From contig NC_012871.2 of the NCBI RefSeq assembly GCF_000003195.3, positions 55,605,802 to 55,669,801 on the forward strand: a DNA stretch of 64,000 nt, written 5' to 3'. A program made the translations under genes and the position numbers. Shown here piece after piece: positions 10,687-21,200 of this stretch. This DNA comes from Sorghum bicolor (lineage: Eukaryota; Streptophyta; Magnoliopsida; Poales; Poaceae). Each line of letters begins with the position of its first letter. Positions within the stretch are counted from its first letter, which is position 1. Below the pieces are notes generated by a model. That model was not told the origin of the DNA. It did not search any database and worked only from the letters and a program-made list of their open reading frames with translations.

Positions 10687-12128
10687 TATCTTGTACCTCT
10701 AATTCTACTGCCGGACACTTGTCCATTTTTACATCTCGTCTCACTTTTTCTTTTCTTTCGAGGTTCCGGGCACTTGCCCCTTTTTATTTCCTCGTATACT
10801 TTTTTCTTTTTTCTTTTTTTCAGAGCACTCATCTCTTGAGATAATATAGCAAGTGGTAGTAACAAGATAACTTGAGCATTTATTTCATAGGGAAAAACAG
10901 AAATATTTTCGGCTATTCTCTCCCGGATTAGGAGTAGAATATTTTTTGGGTGGTTCTGGAGATGGAAATGGATGGATATATGTGGATGGTACTTCCAGAA
11001 TAGTAGTAGCATGTGTGAGTGAACGTGCAAGTGAATCTTGATTTAACCACATGACAAGCTCCTAAGGGTCTACACAGCTTGACCACACTCAATGCTCATA
11101 AGCAGTAAAAAGTAAATGTGTGGCTCAAAGTCTAGCAAGCATGTATATATGGCTGTGGTAGGAATTTAAAGTCTCATCTTACAGGAACTCATCATGTAAT
11201 ATTTTGAAGATTTTCAAAGATAAAATTCTCCAGAATTCTAGCATCTCTAAGAACAGATAAACAACAACTCAACCTTCCCATATCATATCCGTTAACAACT
11301 TAGACTTCAGATCAAGTTTTCATCCCACAAGTTTAGGTCTAGAGCAAGCTTTAAATTATAACAGTTATGTCTAAACTTGAGAGAGAACTTCAAATTTTAA
11401 AAATTAAGCAGAGCAACTATTCATCATATCCATGCTAGAGTTTATTATTAAGATTCACATTAGCATAGCCACTTTATTTATTTATTAAACACACTAAGCA
11501 AAAGGCATATATATATAAGCACAAAATCTTTATTTGTTTTTCTATAATTATGTATATCTATATTTTAATATAGTATAAGTATAAATATAGATAGAAATAC
11601 TTATCGGGATAAATGAGGGTGCTCTCCCTCAAGCTGAATTTTGACGTAATTTCTCTTGATGTAGCTAGCAGGTGGCAGAGGTGTATTTGAAAGTCAGCAG
11701 CATTCTGACAGCGATTAGAATGTCCTCCGTCTGCTAGTCTTCTTGATTCTTAAATTTTGTAGAGCTCAAATAGACAACAAAGCTTGTGGAACTGATTAAG
11801 TGTTAGCATAAATATCTAGCCTTTATCATGTTGAGACTCCTTAATAATTATTACTCTCTATTTTTATATTTTCATTTTATAAAGTAGAAAAGAAATTTTT
11901 ATTTTATTTTTATGCCACCACAGTGAATGTACTTATGGGTTTTATGCCACTCGTATACTCACATGGGGCGTACTGTTTTTCATTTTTATTTTATTTTTAG
12001 GATAGTATGAACATAATTAACTAAGTAAACTATTTGAAATAATTGAAAGGGAAAGGATAACTACCAAGTTTACCTCTTGGCAAGGCGTTCGGTGTTTTTA
12101 AGTCCTCCGAACGGGACTCTTCTCTTTC
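10687..12128 (-). other. Element A 3' non-coding internal region, second part
   Basis: It continues 719-1397 on the other side of element C. No RT, RNase H or integrase sequence is present here or anywhere else in element A, and I see no other coding region. Sequence at 10695-10800 is related to element C 3040-3110. Confidence 0.7.
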
Positions 12129-13199
12129 TCAATAGTCCTGGGATTCGATGGGTGGCGGAGTCGGTACTTCCGGCGGCACCTCCTCTCTATGTATAGTTTT
12201 CTTCTCTTTCCATACCTGACTCGGTGCTTCGGTCTCCTCTGGATAATTCTGTTTAAACTGAATGTCTTCTGACCTTATCACTTCTCCTTCATAGTCTGCC
12301 CATCCGTCCTTGATGATTTGCCTCCTCTGGTTGCGGTTGCGTCGTTTGCTTACCTGCTTAGATTCTTCAAAGATGTAGTTAGGGTCAGTAAAATAACGGC
12401 GTACCTTCTCTGAGGGGAAGTGCATATGGACTTCTCCGGTTCCAATGTAGATGATTGCTTTAACGGTGCTGAGGAACGGTCTTCCAAGGATGATGGGTGG
12501 ATCGTATTCTTCTTCTCCCATGTCAATAACCTGAAAGTCTATGTAGATAAAATGATCGTCTATTTTGACAGGGACATCAGTTATTGTTCCTTTAACTTCT
12601 CGAAATGTCTGATCTGCCATCTGGAGCTGAATGTATGTTGGTTTTAGGGGCATGGTTCCGAACAAGAGCCGATAGGTGACTGCGGCCATTATGTTGACGC
12701 CCGATCCAGTGTCGCAAGTCGTCTTGTAGAAGTTGTATCCATTTATGGAGCAATAGATGCTTGGCATTCCTGGGTCGTCCTTCTTGGTCAAAAACGGTGA
12801 CTTAAGTTGATGATCTTGACCTCCATGAACTGCAGTGACCATCTTAGCTGACTCGGTCCACACTTGCTTGTTTCTGTTCCTCCTGTTGGTCCTCTTCCTT
12901 GATTCACGTCTGGATTGATCTAGGATTTGTGTAGTCTTGTTCTTGAAGAAAAACGTCTCCTTCCTCCCTTTGATGTAGAAACTGATCTTGGCAGCACTAG
13001 CATAGATGACAGCTCCTGAGGTGTTCAAGAATGGCCTCCCTAAGATGATGGGTGCCCTCTCATCATTACCAGTCTCTATCACCACGAAGTCTGCTGGGGC
13101 GTATAAGGTACCAACTCGGACACAAAGGTTCTTCAATATTCCATTTGGAAAACTTATCGTCTGATCTGCAAACTGCAAACACATGGTTGTATCTAATAA
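12129..13199 (-). pseudogene. Element A gag-protease, C-terminal part with second retropepsin domain
   Basis: The 3' part of the element A ORF, downstream of the inserted solo LTR. It starts with the second half of the first protease domain (ADQTISFPNG; PIILGRPFL flap/ILG region). It then contains a second complete retropepsin-like domain: D-T-G-S active site at 12702-12713, then MADQTF, then a second PIILGRPFLST motif. The C-terminal ~80 residues are charged and Pro-rich, and the frame stops at 12129 with no RT after it. If the 13205-15140 insertion and one copy of its target duplication are removed, this frame joins the 16718-15141 frame without any shift, giving an ORF of 883 codons including the stop. 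Confidence 0.85.
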
Positions 13200-13811
13200 A
13201 GGATTGAAAGCCCTAGTTTGGTTTTGGATAATTGATGAAACCCTAAGTACTAACCTCTATACTAAGTGTGTGTAGACTTAATAAGGTTGGTACATGCCAA
13301 GTGACGGAGCAAGTGATGATCATGGTGATGATGGTGATGACCACAAGATGATCAAGTGCTCAACTTGGAAAAGAAGAAAGAGAAAAACAAAACCCTATGG
13401 AGATCAAGGCAAAGGTATTGCTTAGGGTTTTGGTTTTGGTGATCAAGACACCATAGAGGGTGTGATCACATTTAGGATAGATAGCCGTACTATAATGTGG
13501 GGAATTCTTTGGCTAAGCGGTTATCAAGTGCCACTAGGTGTCATTGTTCATGTGCATGCATTTAGAACCTAGTGAGCTAACTTAACTCCTTCAAAGAAAT
13601 TGTTTGTGAAAATGCTAACACACGTGCACATGTTGGTTTACACGTTGTGGTGTTGGCACACTTTGATAAGGAGGTGGAGTTTGAAGGGTAGAGAGAGGAT
13701 GGGTTTTCGAGAAAATGATTCGGCGCTTTTCGAGAAAACGAAGTGCATATTTTCTATTGCGCCAGTGGGAAAATTTGGAGAAGTCGCGGGAGTGTTTCTC
13801 ACTGAGGAACA

Positions 13812-14215
13812 CTCACCGGACGCTGGCTTCTGGAGCACCGGACTCTGGTGTTGAGCGTCCGGTGCAGACAGTGCCTGGCCCAGTTAGGGTAAGGCACCAG
13901 ACGATAGGCACCGGACGCTGGCTTGAGCGTCCGGTGGTGTGCGTCCGGTGTGAGGAGGTTTTGCAAACCTCTCTGCGCATGAGTCCGGTGAGCACCGGAC
14001 GCTTAGGGTGCGTCCGGTGGCTTGCGTCCGGTGACCCTGCAAGTTTGCGGAGCTCTCTGCGCATGAGTCTGGTGTGCACCAGACGCGTCCGGTGCTAACT
14101 TGCTCAGCGTCCGGTGCTCTGCAGGTTACCGTTAGACTCTGACACGCGGCTGACGTTGGTGCACCGGACGCTGGTGTTGAGCGTCCGGTGCCCCTTTAAG
14201 AGCGTCCGGTGACCC
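13812..14215. repeat. Array of interspersed GCGTCCGGTG / CACCGGAC decamers
   Basis: Within about 400 bp I count roughly nine GCGTCCGGTG and five CACCGGAC copies (one is the reverse complement of the other), plus several one-base variants such as CACCAGACG. Spacers are irregular. Many pairs are inverted neighbours and could form short hairpins. The array lies upstream of the LTR TATA box at about 14262, that is, in U3 where enhancers reside. Confidence 0.9.
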
Positions 14216-14257
14216 CGTATTTCGCCCAGTGTAAGAGCCAACGGCTCTATTTGTTTG

Positions 14258-14272
14258 AGGGGCTATAAATAC
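14258..14272 (+). promoter_or_regulatory. TATA box of the solo LTR
   Basis: GGCTATAAATACG on the plus strand, about 1.05 kb into the solo LTR, downstream of the decamer array. It gives the LTR plus-strand polarity. Confidence 0.6.
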
Positions 14273-15145
14273 GTGTTTGGCCGGCTTGGGGCTCACTCTC
14301 TTGGTATTCTTGACTACTAGACATCCTTGTGAGCCTAAGCAAACTCCTCCCACTCATCTCCTTCATAGATTATACATCTTTGTGAGATTGGGAGTGATTC
14401 CATGTGCATTTGCTTAAGTGATTGCATCTAGTGGCACTAGGGGATCGATTTGGCTGCGGTTTTCTTGTTACTCTTGGTGGTTGCCGCCACCTAGACGGCT
14501 TGGAGCAGCAGAGGAGGATTGGCACGAGTTGGTGATTGTTCGTGGCCATCTCCCGGTGATTGTGAGGGGTCTTGTACCTTCCCCGGCGGAGAGCCGAAAG
14601 GTAACTCTAGTGGATTGCTCGTGTCATTGAGTTACCTCACTTGTGGGTAGGTTCTTGTGGTGTCCTAGTGAGGACGAGGTTCGTGCTACACCTCTTAGCC
14701 ACCGAACCACCAAGTGTTGGTCGACACAACGGGGACGTAGCGTGCCGGCAAGCACGTGAACCTCGGGAGAAAAATTGTGTGTCTCCATTGTGATTGTTCA
14801 TTGGATTTCTCCCGCTGATTGGACTTCATATTATTGATTGGTTCATCCCCTCTACGCGGCGGTATAAAGTTCAAACCATCTCTTCTACATTCCCGCAAAC
14901 TAGAGTAGCTTACTTACTTGTATAGAAACTTTAGGTAGCTTTCTAGTGTAAGTAGTGACATAGCTCTTGTGTGCCTAGTGATTATATCAACTAGAATTGT
15001 TGATAGGTGGCTTGCAATTACCCCATTAGAGCTAGAGCAAAAAGCTTCGCTTCATTATTTACTAACCTCTTGCTCTAGTGAGTTTGTAGAATTTTTTAAT
15101 AGGCTATTCACCCCCCCTCTAGCCATATTAGGACCTTTCAAGGAT

Positions 15146-16718
15146 ATGTAAAGAAATTTTCATAGAGTACCCTAGGTATAATGTTGACGCTGGAGCCAAA
15201 GTCGCAGAGTGCTTCTGGGACGTCCACCATGCCGATGGAGATCGGGATGACGGGACGTCCTGGGTCGCCTCTCTTGACCGGCAGAAGGTCAGTAGTGAAT
15301 TCAGTGACGGGGTTACTCCAGTTATTACCTGCATCAAACATGTCTACAAGATTTGCAGATTCTAATCCTTCCAGTTGTGATGGTATACCGGGGTTAGTAG
15401 TAGGAACAGCAGCAACTATTTGATTTAATTGAGATTCAATCATTTTATTAAAGCTAATTTGATTCTTGATGGCAGTAGAGAAATTATCCATTCTATTATT
15501 TATATTTTCTAGCATTTTATCATTAGATGCCAATTTCTTAGATAGGTTATCCATTAGCTTTCCTTGATTAGACACTAACTCTCTCAGAGGTGGAAAATTA
15601 TTGTTATTGTTGTAAGAATTATTACCTTGATAATTACCTGAGTAGTTAGGCCTCTGTTGATTCCAACCTTGATTTTGTTGAGGACGGTTGTAGTAGTAGT
15701 AGTTGTTGTTGATGTAGTTTACATCCTCAAGCATCCCAGGGCAGTGATTGCCTGAGTGTCCAGTATCTCCACACTCCTCACAAGTCATGTGAGAGTCGTA
15801 GATATGCATAACTTCTTTCTTATCTCCGGCTCTATTGTCGAGCTTCTTCATGAGCAGGTCTAATTTTGCAGACAGCATGTCTACCTCCTTGAGCTGATGC
15901 ATACCTCCACCTTTCTTGCGTGTCTGGGTCCTCTCTTCATTCCAGCCTTGGTTGGACGCCATCTTCTCCACAAGAGCTATGGTTTGTGATATGGTAAGTG
16001 ATTGGAATGCTCCTCCAGCTGCAGCATCCATGGTATCTCGGGCACTGTTGCCGAGCCCATGATAAAACGTCTGCATTAGTAGCCAGCTCTCCATTCCATG
16101 ATGGGGACATTCTAGGATGTAGTCTTGGAAGCGCTCCCATGCTTCTGGAACAGATTCATCATTTTGTTGCTGAAAACTTGTAATCTTCCCACGGAGAGCA
16201 TTGGTCTTGCCCATGGGAAAGAACTTAGCCAGGAAGTTTGTTGAGCAGAGTGCCCACGTAGTATTCTTCTCCTTTGTAGCGTAGAACCACTGCTTCGCTC
16301 TCCCTAACAGTGTGAATGGGAAGAGACAAAGTAGTATAGCATCTCTGAAAACTCCTGATATGGTGAATGTGCTGCATATCTCCAGGAAGTGTTGGAGATG
16401 AGCACTAGCATCTTCGTGTGCCTTCCCACAGAACTGGTTGGATTGCACAATGTTGATAAGTCCAGGCTTGAGCTCAAAGTTGCCATCGATCTATGCAGCA
16501 GGTCCAGTGCGGATGTTGTCCGTAGTGGGAGCTGAGAACTCACGGATTGATTTGTTCGCCATGGCTTTGAACTCTGAAGACAAGTTCTGGTGATCTTCTT
16601 GATTGGATGAAGCTTCTTGCTGAAGTGTTGATGATCTCTTCTTGAGCTTGGCTCTTGTTTTTCTGAATAACGCTTCGGGATTGTCAACAAAACTTCCTGG
16701 AAGATGTCTTCTATTCAT
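15146..16718 (-). pseudogene. gag: Element A gag and first half of protease
   Basis: The frame begins at ATG 16718. Residues about 90-280 match the retrotransposon Gag fold (FPFTLLGRAKQWFY; LAKFFP; FQQQNDE). A CCHC zinc knuckle of form C-x2-C-x4-H-x4-C lies at 15741-15782, followed by an Asn/Tyr-rich linker and a helix-rich stretch. The first retropepsin active site appears as D-F-G-S (15192-15203), followed by VNIIP. One in-frame TAG (16491-16493) interrupts the N-terminal region. The frame is then cut at 15145 by the solo LTR and resumes at 13199. The active-site Phe instead of Thr/Ser is unusual for a retropepsin. Confidence 0.85.
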
Positions 16719-16851
16719 ACATTCCCCTGCATAAGATAAAAATAGAAAATATCAGGATAAAACTGTATGAGAGAATTGATAAGCTCAATCATATTAGTGA
16801 TGCGAATGATAACTCAAAATCCTTTATTCATTCTTGATCAGTAATCAACCT

Positions 16852-16869
16852 TCTCCGACAACGGCGCCA
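16852..16869 (-). other. Element A primer-binding site, tRNA-Asp type
   Basis: On the minus strand TGGCGCCGTTGTCGGAGA, 8 nt inside the LTR at 16878, matching the tRNA-Asp site of element C at 16 of 18 positions. It confirms that 16878-18120 is the 5' LTR of the minus-strand element A. Confidence 0.8.
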
Positions 16870-16877
16870 AAAATGCT

Positions 16878-18120
16878 TGTTGGGTATTCTTAACATCATT
16901 ACCAAAAGTAGACAGTTTTCTAATTCTAGTAACGGTGCCAAAAATGCCAAACCTATCCCTCATACCACTTAAGCCAAGTTGTCATCCCCAGCATGACATG
17001 AGAGACGCGGTATTGAAATATGCAATTGCTCTTCTAAATAAATAATGAATGGGATCTGCAAGTGCACAGATTAATACCGATGTAGCATTTTAACCGGGAA
17101 GTATTCCAGGTATCGTTATTTATATTTTTACCACTGGGAAGGGATTAACAATCATCAAAATTGATTACAGAATAGAATATGAGATTGAGTATCTATCATT
17201 GCATATATAATTGAGAACATTTATCTAACTCTTTCATACAGGGGTAAGTGTCACATAAAGGATATATGAAGTAATGAATAGTGACAAAGATAATTAATCT
17301 GATCAGCATAACTTAGCCACATAATAAATATGATAAGCACCTCAATTAGATACTCTAGAAAGTCATTAGCATAGAATTAGAACGAACTACAAGAATATTT
17401 CCTAAGTTATTCTCAACTATATAGTCTAGCATTATCATAGTTAGTGCAAGTATACTTAGCAATCATTGCGAGATAAGACTACGCCCATGCATAGTGATAT
17501 TAGCAAGGTAAATGAGAAACATAGCAATCACTCCCCTGTAATAATATTGCTCTCCCAGCCCAATACACGAGAGGGGGACTATATAAGAATCAATGAAGCT
17601 GTCACTATCACGAACTACCCCACGATCTGGCATATTGGGTACAATCGCAGATAAATACGGTATAAGCACCACGCCTACACAATATCTATCATTTACCCAT
17701 GGATCCGATGGATAAACGCTATATGATCCTAAGAATGTATATAGATCCAATCTAACTAAGCCAAGTATATAACTATGATAAACTAAGAACAATATAATTA
17801 CGAATATAAACAAGTAGAGCAAATTCATAAGCAATATATTGAAGTAGAACAAAGTCATATTCATAATATTGAAGAACAAAGATGATTAGAAAACAATTAG
17901 AAGCACAATTAGAGAATTACCAAGAATCCTCTTGACAGATCTAGAAACCAATCGAAGATTGACTCCTTCTAGTTCTAATCCTATGTAGCTATGCTAATCT
18001 AGATATCTAATTGATGTGGTGGCTCTAATCTTGATCAGAGGCTTCTTCTCCCTTGAGGAATAATGAATTAGGGTTGAGAGGCTCTCCCCTCCACGGGTCA
18101 GGGGGTCTGGTTTTATAGTC
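16878..18120 (-). repeat. Element A 5' LTR, truncated at its outer end
   Basis: Starts TGTTGGGTATTC and is nearly identical to the complete LTR at 20002-21643 for about 1.24 kb. It then stops abruptly after a GGTTTTATAGTC motif; the last ~400 bp of the LTR are absent. The next bases belong to the end of the element B LTR. A GGTTTTATAGTC-type block is probably the LTR core promoter region on the minus strand. Confidence 0.88.
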
Positions 18121-18212
18121 TTCTCCCTTGTAAGGTCAAATCGACTGGCACGCCTTAACGTTTGAATCGGGTATTAGCCCTTTGTGTTTACAGATCAGCT
18201 TTTGCGTCAACA
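18121..18212 (+). repeat. Element B 5' LTR remnant
   Basis: About 90 bp ending TTTTGCGTCAACA, matching the last part of the 3' LTR (34288-34379) with a few substitutions. The first ~635 bp of the LTR are missing, cut at a junction with the truncated element A LTR. The bases right after it (18213-18240) should contain the primer site; I could not match them to a specific tRNA with confidence. Confidence 0.85.
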
Positions 18213-18258
18213 CATCTTTTGGCACGCCTGGTGGGACAGATTCAAGATCAAGATCAAT

Positions 18259-21200
18259 ATGTCGAACACCGATTTCGACCTGGAGAACGTCATCCTAGTG
18301 ACGGAAGCCAATCTCAGGGATGAGCAGAAGCAAGCTATGGCAAAAGCCATGGAGGAATACAAGCAGCAGTGCTTGAAATCCATTAGTATCAACAGGAGCG
18401 GCGAGGTGATCCAAAAGGAAGCATTGCCGGCACCTCGGTAGGTAACTTTTGAAGCCAATTCTAGTAAACTTCAAGACATGGTTGACAGTGCTATTAACCG
18501 TGCCTTGATCAATCAAGCTGGTGTGCTGTCCAACAGTTTTCAATGCTGTGGCTAGAACTTTCAAAGAAGGACAAGTACCACCAACTTATGTGGGTCCTGC
18601 CTATCATCAGCCAGGGTCATCATTGGTCACAGCTCCATCGGCTACCACAGCCGTTGCGGGTTCAGAAGTTACTTCTCCTCCAAGCACATTAGGGATCACT
18701 AATGCGCAGTCTACACCAATGACGACCAATCCATCAACATCAGACGGGCAAATCAAGCTTGCCATAGATCTATTGGCATCGGCAATGTCAGGGACTGTTC
18801 CTCCCAACTGGTGGGGTTATGGTATGCCCCTAGAATTCATGGCAAAAGGTCCTGGAACATCTCAAGTGGCTGACGTGACAGGCAAGGCTCCTATGGCATC
18901 GGCACCTCCAAATCCGCCGATGAATCAGAGTCCCCAGTACACTACAACTACTACTGCAAGACCTTACACTGGGACTTCTCAAGCCCCAACGTTCCAGATG
19001 CCTAATGCATCGGCAGATTCAATGCCAACGCAGCAGAGGTTCATGACACAGCTAGGGTATGTCAATTCAATGATGATGCCCAATTACCAGTCATCGGCAG
19101 GGCCTATGCCGATGAATGCTAACAATGGATGGACTAGGCAGTTTGTCTTTCCACAGATGCCTCAGCAGAATCATCAGGCTGTAGGGTTTCAACAAGGACA
19201 AATCCAACCTGGGTTTCAGAATCAAGGGTTGGTCAACCAGCCGATGAATCTTGGTCAGCAAATTGGTGGTCAGATGGTTAATCCAATGTTCCATGCAGAT
19301 CGTGCACCTCAGAGACACGTAGAAGCTTATCAGTAGGTGCCAGATCCATAGCCGCCTCATCGGCAAGATGCCGATGCTTATTGGGCCGATAAGATAGCTG
19401 AAATGATGAGAGACCAATTTGGGATAAAGTCCAAAGTCAACACTTACTCTTATCGGACACTGTATCCTCCCGCATATGACTTAATTCCGCTTCCAAATCG
19501 GTACAAGGTACCAGATTTCACCAAGTTTTCTAGACAGGATGATACATCAACTATGGAACATGTTAATAGGTTTATCATCCAATGTGGAGAAGCTGCTAAC
19601 AGAGATGAATTAAGGGTTCGCTTGTTCTCATCATCTTTATCTGGATCGGCTTTTACTTGGTTTATTTTGTTAGCTCCTAACTCAGTAATCACTTGGGCCG
19701 ATCTAGAGAAACAATTCCACAAATACTTCTTTTCTGGAGTTCATGAGAAGAAGATTACCGATTTAGTCAGGCTGAAGCAACGCAATGATGAAATCGGTTG
19801 AAAGTTTTGTGCAGAGGTTGCGAGAGGTTAAGAATAAGTGCTATAGTCTGGTTCTAGATGATCGGCAGCTAGCCGATTTGGCTTTCCAGGGATTGCTGCC
19901 ACATATCAGAGACAAGTATGCTTCTCAAGAGTTCGAGAGCCTAAGTCACTTGGTGCAGAGGATTTCTGACCAAGACATCAGACCCTTTGAGCCTAAGAGA
20001 GTGTTGGGTATTCTTAACATCATTACCAAAAGTAGACAGTTTTCTAATTCTAGTAACGGTGCCAAAAATGCCAAACCTATCCCTCATACCACTTAAGCCA
20101 AGTTGTCATCCCCAGCATGACATGAGAGACGCAGTATTGAAATATGCAATTGCTCTTCTAAATAAATAATGAATGGGATCTACAAGCGCACAGATTAATA
20201 CCGATGTAGTATTTTAACCGGGAAGTATTCCAAGTATCGTTATTTATATTTTTACCACTGGGAAGAGATTAACAATCATCAAAATTGATTACAGAATAGA
20301 ATATGAGATTGAGTATCTATCATTGCATATATAATTGAGAACATTTATCTAACTCTTTCATACAGGGGTAAGTGTCACATAAAGGATATATGAAGTAATG
20401 AATAGTGACAAAGATAATTAATCTGATCAGCATAACTTAGCCACATAATAAATATGATAAGCACCTCCATTAGATACTCTAGAAAGTCATTAGCATGGAA
20501 TTAGAACGAACTACAAGAATATTTCCTAAGTTATTCTCAACTATATAGTCTAGCATTATCATAGTTAGTGCAAGTATACTTAGCAATCATTGCGAGATAA
20601 GACAACGCCCATGCATAGTGATATTAGCAAGGTAAATGAGAAACATAACAATCACTCCCCTGTAATAATATTGCTCTGCCAGCCCAATACACGAGAGGGG
20701 GACTATATAAGAATCAATGAAGCTGTCACTATCACGAACTACCCCACGATCTGGCATATTGGGTACAATCGCAGATAAATACGGTATAAGCACCACGCCT
20801 ACACAATATCTATCATTTACCCATGGATCCGATGGATAAACGCTATATGATCCTAAGAATGTATATAGATCCAATCTAACTAAGCCAAGTATATAACTAT
20901 GATAAACTAAGAACAATATAATTGCGAATATAAACAAGTAGAGCAAAGTCATAAGCAATATATTGAAGTAGAACAAAGTCATATTCATAATATTGAAGAA
21001 GAAAGATGATTAGAAAACAATTAGAAGCACAATTAGAGAATTACCAAGAATCCTCTTGACAGATCCGGAAACCAATCGAAGATTGACTCCTTCTAGTTCT
21101 AATCCTATGTAGCTATGCTAATCTAGATATCTAATTGATGTGGTGGCTCTAATCTTGATCAGAGGCTTCTTCTCCCTTGAGGAATAATGAATTAGGGTTG

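Larger units (their letters stand above)
13205..15140 (+). mobile_element. Solo LTR, probably copia-type, in the element A protease gene
   Basis: 1936 bp bounded by TGAAAGCCCT and GGACCTTTCA, with a perfect 5-bp AGGAT duplication (13200-13204 and 15141-15145). It contains a TATA box (CTATAAATA, about 14262-14270) but no primer site, polypurine tract or coding region, so it looks like a single LTR left after LTR-LTR recombination. Ending in a C-rich TTCACCCCCCC stretch shortly before the terminus is usual for some long copia (SIRE/Angela-like) LTRs in grasses; the assignment to copia is inference. Its U3 carries a dense array of CACCGGAC/GCGTCCGGTG motifs, listed separately. Confidence 0.82.

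Noticed and set aside
13600..14098. Open frames with repeated SGERPV/RPVL peptides
   Set aside because: The peptides are translations of the GCGTCCGGTG array in the solo LTR, not a gene.
13812..14215. CRISPR-like array of short repeats
   Set aside because: Spacers are irregular, repeats occur in both orientations, and the context is a plant LTR. It is not a CRISPR.
17463..17879. 138-codon hydrophobic open frame, repeated at 20587-20988
   Set aside because: Both copies lie inside the same LTR family, so similarity comes from the LTR. Tyr/Leu/Ile-rich AT content gives open frames by chance, and there is no context for a gene.
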